From positions 1 through 59,171 of the forward strand of contig JAFRZB010000025.1 in assembly GCA_017442785.1 (NCBI GenBank): DNA of 59,171 nucleotides, in the 5' to 3' direction. The notes beneath the pieces are model-generated. The model saw only the letters and a program-made list of their open reading frames with translations. It was not told the DNA's origin and searched no databases. Shown in pieces: positions 49,225 through 57,887 of this stretch. Every line of letters starts with the position of its first letter. Position 1 is the first letter of the stretch. Origin of the DNA: Bacillota bacterium. GTDB taxonomy: Bacteria; Bacillota; Clostridia; Peptostreptococcales; Anaerovoracaceae. The position numbers were made by a program, and so were the translations under genes.

Positions 49225-49345
49225 TTTACAACGCATCCGCGTTGTGTTAGTATTAGTCGTCAATTAAAGATACCTTCTCCTTCGGCGGTCGAAACTCCAA
49301 CGCCGTCCGCAGCTGAAGGTGAATGCAGTAAAGGAGTATTTTTTT
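49225..49345 (+). promoter_or_regulatory. Promoter and structured leader of rpsO-pnp
   Basis: TTTACA (49225-49230) and TAGTAT (49248-49253) are spaced by 17 bp. The roughly 85-nt leader that follows has an outer stem ACCTTC/GAAGGT around GGCG/CGCC-type inner pairing just before the AAAGGAG site. This is compatible with an S15-binding autoregulatory leader; the match to a defined S15 leader class was not tested. Confidence 0.55.
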
Positions 49346-49612
49346 ATGCTTACAACAGAAAAGAAGACAGAGATCATCAAGGAATACGCGACCTGTGAGA
49401 ACGACACCGGTTCCCCGGAGGTCCAGGTAGCCATCCTCACCTACAGGATCAACGATCTCAACGAGCACCTCAAGGCTCACCCGAACGACAACCACTCCAG
49501 AAGAGGACTTCTGAAGATGGTAGGTCACAGAAGAAACCTTCTGGCTTATCTCAGAGAAAAGGACATCGAGCGCTACAGGACACTGATCGCACGCCTCGGA
49601 CTCAGAAAGTAA
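49346..49612 (+). CDS. rpsO: 30S ribosomal protein S15
   Basis: An 88-aa primary 16S-binding protein of usual length. [32 protein letters not shown] and L-L-A-Y-L are the signature segments. AAAGGAG lies 12 nt before the ATG at 49346, separated by a T run. pnp follows after 8 bp. Confidence 0.98.
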   Translation: MLTTEKKTEIIKEYATCENDTGSPEVQVAILTYRINDLNEHLKAHPNDNHSRRGLLKMVGHRRNLLAYLREKDIERYRTLIARLGLRK

Positions 49613-49620
49613 GGTAAGAC

Positions 49621-51741
49621 ATGAGATTCACAGATTACAGGACTTTCAGAACAGCCCTCGGCGGAAGGCTCCTGCAGCTTGAGATAGGCAAGGTCTGCGA
49701 GCAGACCAACGGCCAGGTATGGGTAAGGTACGGCGACACAGTCGTTAACGTCACCGCCTGCATGGCCAAGACAGCCAATCCGGATGCAGACTTTTTCCCG
49801 CTCTCCTGCGACTACGAGGAGAAGATGTACGCTGCCGGAAAGATCCCCGGCGGATTCATCAAAAGGGAAGGCCGTCCCGCGGAGAAGGCCATTCTCAAGT
49901 GCCGTCTTATGGACAGGCCCTTAAGGCCGCTCTTCCCGAAGGGATTCTTCAACGCGGTAGAGGTCCAGGCAGTAGTCATGAGCGTCGATCTGGACTGCGC
50001 TCCGGAGATCTGCGCCATGATAGGCTCCTCCGTAGCTCTCGCCATCTCCGACATCCCCTGGGACGGCCCGACAGGCTCCGTTCAGGTAGGAAGAGTAGAC
50101 GGACAGTTCGTCATCAACCCGACTCTTGAGCAGAGAGAGGTCTCGGATCTCTCCATGTACGTTGCCGGTACCGAGGAAGCCATCATGATGGTGGAGGCCG
50201 GCGCTCAGGAGGTCCCCGAGGACGTATGTCTGGACGCGATAATGTTCGCGCACGAGGAGATCAAGAAGCTCTGCAGATTCATCAAGGAGATAGTTGCAGA
50301 GATAGGCAAGGAAAAGATCGTCCCAGAGATCAGAAAGCCCTCCGAGGAGATAGACCAGGCTGTACGCGAGTACGCAGTTCCCAAGATGCGCCAGGCCATC
50401 CTTACAAAGGACAAGCAGGAGCGTCTCGACAACATGGACGCCGTTGAGCAGGAGACCAAGGAGCACTTCGCGGAGATCTATCCCGAAGGCGAAAAGGACA
50501 TCGACGGAGTGCTCTACAACATCGTAAAGGAGCAGGTGCGCTCCATGATCCTTGATGATGGTATCCGCCCGGATAACAGGGCTCTCAACGAGATCAGACC
50601 TATCTGGTGCGAGACAGGCGTCCTTCCAAGGGCCCACGGCACCGGACTTTTCAAGAGAGGCCAGACTCAGGTCCTCTCCGTGGTCACACTCGGAACGCTC
50701 TCCGAGGCTCAGTCCCTGGACGGTCTCGACGAGGAGACAGAGAAGCGCTACATGCATCAGTACGTGTTCCCGGGCTACTGCACAGGCGAAGCCAAGCAGC
50801 CCAGATCTCCCGGAAGAAGAGAGATCGGACACGGTGCTCTTGCGGAAAGGGCGCTCCTTCCGGTGCTTCCCAGCAAGGAAGAGTTCCCGTACGCCATCAG
50901 AGTAGTCTCTGAGGTGCTTTCCTCCAACGGATCGTCCTCTCAGGCTTCCGTATGCGGATCCACCCTCGCCCTCATGGACGCAGGCGTTCCCATCAAGGCT
51001 CCCGTTGCCGGCATAGCAATGGGTCTTGTGGAAAGAGTAGAAGAGGACGGCAGCTCCACCATGGCTATCCTTTCGGATATCCAGGGCATGGAGGACTTCC
51101 TCGGCGACATGGACTTTAAGGTGGCAGGCACTGAGAAGGGCGTTACCGCCATCCAGATGGACATCAAGGTGCACGGACTCTCCAGGGACATACTCTGGAA
51201 GGCTCTGCAGCAGGCGCGCGAAGGCCGCATGTACATCATGGGCCAGATGATGGAAGAGATCTCCGAGCCCAGAGCAGAGCTCTCCAAGTGGGCTCCCCGC
51301 ATCATCTCCATGCAGGTACCTGTCGAGAAGATCAGACTGGTAATCGGCAAGGGCGGCGAGACGATCAACGGCATCATCGCACGTACCGGCGCCAAGGTGG
51401 ACATCGACGACGACGGCAACGTATTCATCGCTTCCCCGAACCTGGAGGCCGCTGAGGCCGCGAGGCAGGAGATCGAGTACATCACCGCGGACGTGGAGGT
51501 CGGCAAGACCTACACAGGCAAGGTGGTAAGGATCATGGACTTCGGAGCATTCGTAGAGGTGCTCCCGGGCAAGGACGGGCTCCTGCACGTGTCCAGGATC
51601 TCCAACAAGCGCGTTGAGAAGGTGACAGATGTCCTGAACATAGGCGATACCGTAACAGTAAAGTGCTACGAGATCGACGACAAGGGCAGAGTCAACCTCA
51701 CCCGCAAGGGACTTGAGGATACCCCGATAATCAAGGGCTGA
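49621..51741 (+). CDS. pnp: Polyribonucleotide nucleotidyltransferase (PNPase)
   Basis: A 706-aa phosphorolytic 3' exoribonuclease of the RNA degradation machinery. It has two RNase PH domains (about 5-215 and 320-530; active-site G-x-F-x-R-G-x-T-Q and D-I-Q-G-M-E-D-F[11 protein letters not shown]), one KH domain (about 550-610, V-I-G-K-G-G-E-T-I) and a C-terminal S1 domain (about 620-700). It is co-transcribed with rpsO, and a strong terminator follows. Confidence 0.98.
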   Translation: MRFTDYRTFRTALGGRLLQLEIGKVCEQTNGQVWVRYGDTVVNVTACMAKTANPDADFFPLSCDYEEKMYAAGKIPGGFIKREGRPAEKAILKCRLMDRPLRPLFPKGFFNAVEVQAVVMSVDLDCAPEICAMIGSSVALAISDIPWDGPTGSVQVGRVDGQFVINPTLEQREVSDLSMYVAGTEEAIMMVEAGAQEVPEDVCLDAIMFAHEEIKKLCRFIKEIVAEIGKEKIVPEIRKPSEEIDQAVREYAVPKMRQAILTKDKQERLDNMDAVEQETKEHFAEIYPEGEKDIDGVLYNIVKEQVRSMILDDGIRPDNRALNEIRPIWCETGVLPRAHGTGLFKRGQTQVLSVVTLGTLSEAQSLDGLDEETEKRYMHQYVFPGYCTGEAKQPRSPGRREIGHGALAERALLPVLPSKEEFPYAIRVVSEVLSSNGSSSQASVCGSTLALMDAGVPIKAPVAGIAMGLVERVEEDGSSTMAILSDIQGMEDFLGDMDFKVAGTEKGVTAIQMDIKVHGLSRDILWKALQQAREGRMYIMGQMMEEISEPRAELSKWAPRIISMQVPVEKIRLVIGKGGETINGIIARTGAKVDIDDDGNVFIASPNLEAAEAARQEIEYITADVEVGKTYTGKVVRIMDFGAFVEVLPGKDGLLHVSRISNKRVEKVTDVLNIGDTVTVKCYEIDDKGRVNLTRKGLEDTPIIKG

Positions 51742-51765
51742 TACAGGTCTTAAACAAAAAAACAG

Positions 51766-51803
51766 CTCCCGGAGGCAGCATTTGTGCTTCTCCGGGAGTT
51801 TTG
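51766..51803 (+). terminator. Terminator after pnp
   Basis: CTCCCGGAG (51766-51774) pairs with CTCCGGGAG (51790-51798), followed by TTTTG. Confidence 0.9.
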
Positions 51804-51876
51804 CATTAGTGACAGCTTTCGAAAATGCTAAACAAATCGGCGATTATCTGTTAAAATGATTTGAAAGGCGGTCGAG

Positions 51877-52779
51877 ATGCAGGACGATAAAACATACGAA
51901 CTTGATAAGGAAAGCTTTTTTGCAAGGTTCCCGAGGAAAGCAGAGGATGCTCATAAGGGAAGCAGCGGCAAAATACTGATAGTGACCGGAGGCTGGGGCA
52001 TGGCAGGCGCCGCCTGCCTTAACATACTCGGCGCAAAGGCTCTCGGTGCAGGATACATACTTGCAGCCGTTCCCGAGGATATCTACGGCATAGTCGCGGC
52101 AAACAACATCACGCCGGTGTACTATCCTTATTCCTTCGGGAAAGGGCAGAACACGGTAAAGGAGCTGATGAAGAAGACCTCTCCCTCGGAAGGATCATCC
52201 GGACGCATACGCGCCGTATCCTTCGGAAGCGGAGCTGTCGATCTTGCCGGAAAATACGCCGTATTTGAAGCTCTTGCCGATGGCTGCATGTCCGTTCTTG
52301 TTTTGGATGCCGAAGCACTGCACATAATGGCAGAGACCGGAAAGACGGACTTCAACAAGGGAAGCGGCAGGCCTGTGATCATCACCCCGCATTACGGGGA
52401 GTTTTCGGAACTGTCCGGGATGGAAATCCCCGCTATCAAAGAAGACCCGCTTAGGGCAACACTGGCCTTTTCGGAAAAGCATAATGTGATCACCGTCCTT
52501 AAGGGTCCGGGAACTGTCGTCGCCGCGCCGGACGGAAGGCATTACATAAACCGCAGCGGAAACCAGGGGCTGGCACAGGCAGGAAGCGGAGACGTACTTA
52601 CCGGAATGATCACCGCAATGTGCAGCTTTAAGGACGATCCCTTCGAGGCGGCCTGCATGGCCGTATTCGCCCACGGAATGGCCGCGGACGAGCTTGCGAA
52701 GGAGCACTCGCTTCAGTGCCTTCCGATAGAAGATATACCTGCCGCAATGGACAGGCTGTTTAAGGAACGTGGATTTTGA
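51877..52779 (+). CDS. nnrD: ADP/ATP-dependent NAD(P)H-hydrate dehydratase
   Basis: A 300-aa ribokinase-fold repair enzyme that restores hydrated NAD(P)H at the expense of a nucleotide. K-G-S-S-G-K-I-L-I-V-T-G, I-T-P-H-Y-G-E-F, L-K-G-P-G-T-V-V and the catalytic G-S-G-D-V-L-T-G-M-I are intact. The NnrE epimerase half found fused in some bacteria is missing, so epimerase would have to be encoded elsewhere. TAAAAT about 20 nt upstream may be a -10. The stop overlaps the dut ATG. Confidence 0.93.
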   Translation: MQDDKTYELDKESFFARFPRKAEDAHKGSSGKILIVTGGWGMAGAACLNILGAKALGAGYILAAVPEDIYGIVAANNITPVYYPYSFGKGQNTVKELMKKTSPSEGSSGRIRAVSFGSGAVDLAGKYAVFEALADGCMSVLVLDAEALHIMAETGKTDFNKGSGRPVIITPHYGEFSELSGMEIPAIKEDPLRATLAFSEKHNVITVLKGPGTVVAAPDGRHYINRSGNQGLAQAGSGDVLTGMITAMCSFKDDPFEAACMAVFAHGMAADELAKEHSLQCLPIEDIPAAMDRLFKERGF

Positions 52780-53291
52780 TGGAAAACAGAGTCGCAAAGT
52801 TTGAGATCGTAAGCAAAAAGCAGTTCGCCGCGGATTTCGTGAGCTGCATAGGAGGCAATGCCGCGGCTGCGGAAAAGCTCTACGGGAACATAAAGCTTCC
52901 TGTAAGGGCAACGTCCGGATCTGCGGGCTACGACATAATAAGCCCGGTGGATTTCGTGCTTGAGCCGGGGCAGGGGATAAAGATACCTACGGGGCTCAGG
53001 ATAAAGATGGAGCCGGGCTGGATGCTGCTGATCCTTCCCAAGTCCGGACTGGGATCACGCTTCCGCCTGCAGCTGGACAACACCATGGGGCTTATTGACT
53101 CCGACTACTACGATTCGGAGAACGAGGGGCACATAATGGTGCCGGTCACCAACGATTCCAGAAGCGGCAAAGTGCTCACGCTGCCCGCGGGCAAGGCCTT
53201 CGTTCAGGCCGTCCTGGTGCCTTACGGCATAACGGTGGACGACTGCGCCGAAGGAAAGCGCACAGGCGGGTTCGGATCTACAGGAGTTTGA
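52779..53291 (+). CDS. dut: dUTPase
   Basis: A 170-aa trimeric-type dUTP pyrophosphatase. It has S-A-G-Y-D-I (motif 1), P-K-S-G-L-G-S-R (2), G-L-I-D-S-D-Y-Y-D-S-E-N-E-G-H (3) and R-T-G-G-F-G-S-T-G (5). An extra 40-residue N-terminal segment precedes motif 1. It keeps dUTP low and supplies dUMP. It overlaps nnrD by 1 bp and is followed by dgtP, so the pair forms a nucleotide-pool unit. Confidence 0.95.
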   Translation: MENRVAKFEIVSKKQFAADFVSCIGGNAAAAEKLYGNIKLPVRATSGSAGYDIISPVDFVLEPGQGIKIPTGLRIKMEPGWMLLILPKSGLGSRFRLQLDNTMGLIDSDYYDSENEGHIMVPVTNDSRSGKVLTLPAGKAFVQAVLVPYGITVDDCAEGKRTGGFGSTGV

Positions 53292-53293
53292 AT

Positions 53294-54322
53294 ATGCTGC
53301 TCAGAGAACAGATTGAACAGAGAGAGAAAGATACGCTTTCGAGGTTCGCTTCGCTGGCCTGCGAGAGCAGGGGGAGGCTCGAACCTGAGGAGCCCTGCGA
53401 TCTTAGGACCTGCTTTCAGCGGGACAGAGACCGCATAATACACTCAAAGTCCTTAAGAAGGCTGATGCACAAGACTCAGGTCTTCCTTTCTCCGGAAGGG
53501 GACCACTACAGGACGAGGCTTACGCATACGCTTGAGGTGGCGCAGATAGCAAGGACCATCTCCAGGGCTCTGTGCCTCAATGAGGACCTGACAGAGGCCA
53601 TAGCCATGGGACACGACCTCGGACACACTCCGTTCGGACACAACGGCGAGGAGTACCTTAACGAGATACACCCCGGGGGCTTTTCCCACAACAGGCAGAG
53701 CCTGAGGGTGGTGGATGTGATAGAGCGCAACGCGGTGGGGAAGACCATGAACCTCTCCATGGAGGTGCGCGACGGCATACTCAACCATTCCGGGCCTGTA
53801 AAGCCTTTTACCTGCGAGGGGCAGGCAGTTAGGCTCTCGGACCGCATAGCGTACATAAACCACGACATCGATGACGCAATAAGGGCGGGCGTTATACGCG
53901 CCGAAGATCTTCCGAAGGACTGCATAGATGTCCTCGGAAGCACCCACGGAGAGCGCATAGACTTCCTTGTAAAGGACGCCGTAAGGAACTCGGAGGGAAA
54001 GCCGGAGATCACGCAGTCTGAGGAGGCTTTCCGCGCCATGGACGCACTCAGGGACTGGATGTTCGAGAATGTCTACAGAAGCCCGGTGGTAAAGCAGGAC
54101 AGGGAGCTCCTGAGGATAAGGACTCTGATAAACGGCCTGTACGGATATTACCACGAAAGGCCGCAGGAGCTTCCGGAGGAGCAGCTTAGGCTCCTTGAAA
54201 AGGACGGCATAGACGAGGTGGTCAAGGACTACATAGCCGGCATGACTGACCGCTACGCCGTAAAGCTCTATACCGAACTTTTTGTTCCCGCGGGGTGGAG
54301 ACTGAGCGCTACTCAGTATTGA
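53294..54322 (+). CDS. Deoxyguanosinetriphosphate triphosphohydrolase-like HD protein
   Basis: A 342-aa HD-domain protein. L-T-H-T-L-E-V-A-Q-I-A-R, H-D-L-G-H-T-P-F-G-H-N-G-E and N-H-S-G provide the metal ligands; R-L-S-D-R-I-A-Y-I-N-H-D-I-D-D-A is the second HD region. It hydrolyses dNTPs to deoxynucleoside and triphosphate in relatives. The start at 53294 follows AGGAG; the frame opens at a TTG 6 nt earlier. Members of the dNTPase group can act against phage by depleting dNTPs, but this one sits with dut and looks like housekeeping. Confidence 0.93.
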   Translation: MLLREQIEQREKDTLSRFASLACESRGRLEPEEPCDLRTCFQRDRDRIIHSKSLRRLMHKTQVFLSPEGDHYRTRLTHTLEVAQIARTISRALCLNEDLTEAIAMGHDLGHTPFGHNGEEYLNEIHPGGFSHNRQSLRVVDVIERNAVGKTMNLSMEVRDGILNHSGPVKPFTCEGQAVRLSDRIAYINHDIDDAIRAGVIRAEDLPKDCIDVLGSTHGERIDFLVKDAVRNSEGKPEITQSEEAFRAMDALRDWMFENVYRSPVVKQDRELLRIRTLINGLYGYYHERPQELPEEQLRLLEKDGIDEVVKDYIAGMTDRYAVKLYTELFVPAGWRLSATQY

Positions 54323-54347
54323 ATTCCGATGAAACTGAGTTTATAAT
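54319..54347 (+). promoter_or_regulatory. Promoter of the GlsB-like gene
   Basis: TTGAAT (54319-54324), overlapping the preceding stop codon, and TATAAT (54342-54347) are spaced by 17 bp. Confidence 0.8.
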
Positions 54348-54391
54348 TACATCGTTATTATATTTTTGCAGTAGGAAAGAGGCGAAATAAT

Positions 54392-54634
54392 ATGCTTATC
54401 AAACTTATCATCGAGATCGTTGTAGGCGGTATCTGCGGTTTTGTCGCTAACGGATTAATGAAGGGCGACCAGAGCAGCATACTCAAGAACATCATCACCG
54501 GTGTCATTGGCGGATTCGTCGGCGGACTCATCGGCAACCTCCTCGGAGTAGGCGGCGGCTGGATCACCGGTATAATCCTCTCCATCGTAGGCGCCTGCCT
54601 CGTGGTCTGGATCGCAAGGAAGCTCTTTAAGTAA
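54392..54634 (+). CDS. GlsB/YeaQ/YmgE family membrane protein
   Basis: An 80-aa protein with three glycine-rich hydrophobic segments (G-G-I-C-G-F-V-A-N-G-L, G-V-I-G-G-F-V-G-G-L-I-G, I-V-G-A-C-L-V-V). It belongs to the transglycosylase-associated or general-stress family and has a single-gene transcript bounded by its own promoter and a terminator. The function is unknown. Codon use is somewhat different from neighbours, with more ATC for Ile. Confidence 0.92.
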   Translation: MLIKLIIEIVVGGICGFVANGLMKGDQSSILKNIITGVIGGFVGGLIGNLLGVGGGWITGIILSIVGACLVVWIARKLFK

Positions 54635-54652
54635 TTGCGCATCAGAAAAGAA

Positions 54653-54684
54653 AAACACCCGGGCTCATCGGCCCGGGTGTTTTA
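54653..54684. terminator. Bidirectional terminator
   Basis: AAACACCCGGGC (54653-54664) pairs with GCCCGGGTGTTT (54671-54682), with T-rich right and A-rich left flanks, between two convergent genes. Confidence 0.93.
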
Positions 54685-54696
54685 ATATAGATGACC

Positions 54697-55650
54697 TTAT
54701 TTCACGCTGCGGAGGAACTCGGCTACGGCCTTGCCGTTCTCCTTGGGCATCAGCCTGCTTACTGAGAACCAGACCCTCTTGCCCTTGTACTTGTCGTAGT
54801 AGCTCTTTACGAACTCAACGCTCTCTTCCGGCGTTGCGCCCGGCTTGTTGGGCACCATTACGCCGAACTTGAACTCCTTCCAGTACTTGTTGACGAGCAT
54901 CTCCTTGTCGCAGCAGTCCTGGCCCACCCAGCTGTCCGCGCCGGATTCTATGATGTTCGGGATGGTGTCGTGGATGAGTCCGCAGGAGTGCTGCTCGTAG
55001 AAGCAGTCCATGCTGTGGATGTGGTCAACGAGCCTCTTTACATGCGGGAGTATCATCTCTTTCTGGGTCTCGGGGGAGATGAGGGGAGCCCTCTGGGAGC
55101 CCCAGTCGTCGTGCACCAGGAAGTATTCCACTCCGAAGTGCTCGTGCATCCTTGTGGCGAAGTCTATGTAGAGGTCCGTGAGCCTTGTGAACAGCTCGTT
55201 TACGGTATCCTCGTAGTCCGGATCTATCAGGGCAACGGCGGCATCCTCGAACTCCACGAAGGAGATGAGCCTCTCGAACCATCCGGTGTAGATGGTGGTA
55301 GCTATCATCTTGTCTGTGTTGAGGTAGTCCTTGTTGCGCTCCTTGATGGCGTCCCAGTCCACGGCGTCCAGATCCGGCCAGACCAGCTTTTCCTTCCACT
55401 CGTCGAGGTCGTCCATTATCCTTCCTACGGTTATGGAACCTCTCACCTGGGGAACATACTCCCACTTGAGGCCGAACCAGCCTTCGCCGCCGTAGTTTGC
55501 CGGGTCGAAGGGCTCCTGCTGGTTTATCATGCCTCTGGCCTTGAAATCGTGGAGCTCTTCCGGCTCGAATACCAGCTTGTCTCCGCTGTTGGGGAACCAC
55601 TCATAGTCCCTGTCCTTCAGATAATTGTATAGGTTTTCTCTCGGTGTCAT
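54697..55650 (-). CDS. Uroporphyrinogen decarboxylase (URO-D)-like protein
   Basis: A 317-aa TIM-barrel protein of the URO-D/cobalamin-methyltransferase superfamily. It includes T-P-R-E-N at the start, D-D-W-G-S-Q-R-A-P-L-I-S-P, H-S-C-G-L-I-H-D and E-S-G-A-D-S-W-V-G-Q. Since haem genes are not present here, it is more likely a methyltransferase or another member of this superfamily than HemE; H-S-C-G fits a zinc-site ligand set seen in methyltransferases. The frame has a GGAGG ribosome site, and a TATAAT on the minus strand (55683-55688) is a likely -10. It is divergent from the Tct transporter, 137 bp apart. Confidence 0.85.
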   Translation of the reverse strand: MTPRENLYNYLKDRDYEWFPNSGDKLVFEPEELHDFKARGMINQQEPFDPANYGGEGWFGLKWEYVPQVRGSITVGRIMDDLDEWKEKLVWPDLDAVDWDAIKERNKDYLNTDKMIATTIYTGWFERLISFVEFEDAAVALIDPDYEDTVNELFTRLTDLYIDFATRMHEHFGVEYFLVHDDWGSQRAPLISPETQKEMILPHVKRLVDHIHSMDCFYEQHSCGLIHDTIPNIIESGADSWVGQDCCDKEMLVNKYWKEFKFGVMVPNKPGATPEESVEFVKSYYDKYKGKRVWFSVSRLMPKENGKAVAEFLRSVK

Positions 55651-55722
55651 GTGCGCCTCCTGTGCTTCAGCTGCATTATCAGTATTATACTATCATGAAG
55701 GGGCGTACTTTACAAATGATTG

Positions 55723-55751
55723 TTGATTTTACTTCTTATTTATGGCATAAT
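55723..55751 (+). promoter_or_regulatory. Promoter of the tctBAC operon
   Basis: TTGATT (55723-55728) and CATAAT (55746-55751) are spaced by 17 bp in AT-rich DNA, close to the divergent URO-D-like promoter. Confidence 0.65.
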
Positions 55752-55787
55752 TCAAAAGGTAATTATTTTTTGTATTGCAGGTGGGTT

Positions 55788-56276
55788 ATGAAGATCAAAA
55801 ACAAAAAAGACTTCGCCCTCGGACTGGGTTCCATACTCATTTCACTCTGGATCGTTTATGAGTGCTTTGCAATGGAAGTCCTGGACCGTAAGGGTGACCC
55901 CGGCTCAAGGATGTTCCCGCTCATAGGCGCAGCCATAATGTTCATCTGTGGCCTTGTAGTGCTCATCAAGCCGGGAAAGGAATCAAAGACGTTTTTGACT
56001 AAGGAACAGTGGAAGGCCGCGGCAGTCATCTTCGGGATATATATCCTTGCCGTAGTCCTCTTCTGGCTCGTGGGGTTCATGATCACGGTTCCGATCATTC
56101 TCTTTATCCTCACATACCTTATGTCGGCATTGTCCAGACCTAACGACTCCAAGAAGAAGAGGCTCATTCAAAGCCTGATCTACGCGGTGATCGCAGGTGC
56201 TCTGGTCTATGTAGCTTATGTCATCGGTCTGCAGGCCAAGCTTCCTACCGGTCTGCTGTTCGAACTGTTTGAGTAA
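55788..56276 (+). CDS. Tripartite tricarboxylate transporter, small membrane subunit TctB
   Basis: A 162-aa protein with four hydrophobic segments, the small membrane subunit of a tripartite tricarboxylate transporter. It has the TctB-like D-F-A-L-G-L-G-S-I-L-I-S start and G-D-P-G-S-R-M-F-P-L-I-G. The frame extends upstream, but the start at MKIKNKKDF (55788) fits the family; the ribosome site is weak. TctA follows after 11 bp. Confidence 0.9.
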   Translation: MKIKNKKDFALGLGSILISLWIVYECFAMEVLDRKGDPGSRMFPLIGAAIMFICGLVVLIKPGKESKTFLTKEQWKAAAVIFGIYILAVVLFWLVGFMITVPIILFILTYLMSALSRPNDSKKKRLIQSLIYAVIAGALVYVAYVIGLQAKLPTGLLFELFE

Positions 56277-56287
56277 GGAGGTCTAAA

Positions 56288-57820
56288 ATGGGTGAATTTT
56301 TCCTTCAGGCATTGAAAGACTGCTTTACTTTACAGGGCATCGTTTTCATCATCGCCGGTTCTCTTGCCGGTGTTATCCTGGGCGCCATCCCCGGACTCGG
56401 AAGTTCTACTCTTCTTGTAGTACTGCTCCCGATAGCCTATAAGATGGACCCCAAGATGTGCATGGCTCTGTTCATCTCCGTAGTTATCGGAGGCATGAGC
56501 GGAGGCTGCATAGGTTCCATACTTCTGGGTATCCCCGGAACATCTTCATCTCTGTGCACGGTATGGGACGGTTACGAATTCACTAAACAGGGCGATCCTG
56601 TAAGGGCTCTGTCGGCAGCTGTAACAAGCAGCTTCCTCGGCACGGTCCCTTCCGTTATCGTAGCCATCTTCGCCTGCAGAGTAATAGCAATGTGGGCCGT
56701 AAACCTCGGTCCGTGGGAGTATGCAGCTCTGTGCTACTGCGCCATACTCATGGTAGTAGGTCTGTCCAAGGGCAACCTCGTTAAGGGAATGCTCGGCGTA
56801 GGACTTGCCATGTTCATGGCTTCAATTGGAACTGACCCGATCACTGCAAGGGGCAGGTTCGTATTCGGCGGCAACTTCTCGTTCCTCGGCGGACTCAACC
56901 TCATAAGCATCATGCTCGGACTCTTCGCGTCCAAGATCATCATGCTTGAATATGCAAAGCAGGAGAAGGCAGATCAGAGCCTAAACATAAAGGTCGGAAA
57001 ATACAGATGGCCGGGCAAGGATCTCGGACACAATCTGCTCGGGTTCATACGTTCATGGGTACTCGGACTTGTAATAGGCTTCCTGCCCGGACTCGGCGGA
57101 CCTGTTGCTTCGATAATGGCTTACTCCACTGAGAACATGCTCGCCAAGGACAAGTCCAAGTGGGGCAAGGGAGAGATCATGGGAGTAATCTCCGGTGAGA
57201 CCGCAAAGAACTCCGCCATCGGCGGCGCTCTGATCCCGCTGATCGCTCTCGGTATCCCGGGAGACGCTTCCTGCGTTCAGTTCATCTCCGCTCTTAACAC
57301 AAAAGGCATAACCGCAAGCCCGATGCTCATCAGGGAGAACCCGGGCATAGTATATGTCATCTTTACAGCGGCTCTGATTTCTGCTATAGTTATCGGTATA
57401 TACGAGACGATCGGAATGCCTACGTTCCCGGCTCTGCTGAAGATACCTTATCACTATCTGTACAGCATCATAATCGTGCTTGCGCTCACAGGCGCGTACA
57501 TGTCCACACAGAGCTTCTTCGGACTGTTCGTAGCACTCTTCAGCTGTATCCTTGGAGTGATCATGGATCTTCTCGGAGTGTCCAGCCTCCCGTTCCTGAT
57601 GGCGTTCATTCTTTCGCCTCAGCTGGAGATGTACCTCAGGAGAGGATTTACCTATTCCTCTACCGGCGGTTCCGAATTCTTCACCAGACCGATCTCCTGT
57701 GCGTTCATCGTGATCGGTACTGCAGTTCTGATCTACGGAATTGTTTCCCCGATCATCAAGAAGGGTAAGAAATCGAAGAACGATCAGGCAAGAGAACAGG
57801 CCGCGGAGCTTGAGGACTAA
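56288..57820 (+). CDS. Tripartite tricarboxylate transporter, large membrane subunit TctA
   Basis: A 510-aa polytopic membrane protein, the transport core. G-A-I-P-G-L-G-S-S-T-L-L near the N-terminus and G-F-L-P-G-L-G-G-P-V-A-S in the middle are the two repeated TctA loops; G-S-I-L-L-G-I-P-G-T-S-S-S and P-L-I-A-L-G-I-P-G-D follow them. About 10-12 hydrophobic segments. Carboxylates are imported with the binding protein encoded after it. GGAGG precedes the ATG. Confidence 0.96.
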   Translation: MGEFFLQALKDCFTLQGIVFIIAGSLAGVILGAIPGLGSSTLLVVLLPIAYKMDPKMCMALFISVVIGGMSGGCIGSILLGIPGTSSSLCTVWDGYEFTKQGDPVRALSAAVTSSFLGTVPSVIVAIFACRVIAMWAVNLGPWEYAALCYCAILMVVGLSKGNLVKGMLGVGLAMFMASIGTDPITARGRFVFGGNFSFLGGLNLISIMLGLFASKIIMLEYAKQEKADQSLNIKVGKYRWPGKDLGHNLLGFIRSWVLGLVIGFLPGLGGPVASIMAYSTENMLAKDKSKWGKGEIMGVISGETAKNSAIGGALIPLIALGIPGDASCVQFISALNTKGITASPMLIRENPGIVYVIFTAALISAIVIGIYETIGMPTFPALLKIPYHYLYSIIIVLALTGAYMSTQSFFGLFVALFSCILGVIMDLLGVSSLPFLMAFILSPQLEMYLRRGFTYSSTGGSEFFTRPISCAFIVIGTAVLIYGIVSPIIKKGKKSKNDQAREQAAELED

Positions 57821-57831
57821 GAGTTAACAAT

Positions 57832-57845
57832 CCCGCATAAGCGGG
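57832..57845 (+). other. Small hairpin between tctA and tctC genes
   Basis: CCCGC-ATAA-GCGGG forms a 5-bp hairpin with no T tract in the 67-bp gap between the membrane subunit and the binding-protein gene. Such hairpins often stabilise or attenuate mRNA so that the binding protein is made in excess; that role is inference. Confidence 0.4.
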
Positions 57846-57887
57846 CTTGGAAAAATTACAGAGTACTTTTATAGGAGGAACTCAAAC

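Noticed and set aside
53294-54322. dGTPase-like gene as an anti-phage dNTP-depletion system
   Set aside because: It is coupled to dut and nnrD in a nucleotide/cofactor maintenance unit and shows no accessory-region features.
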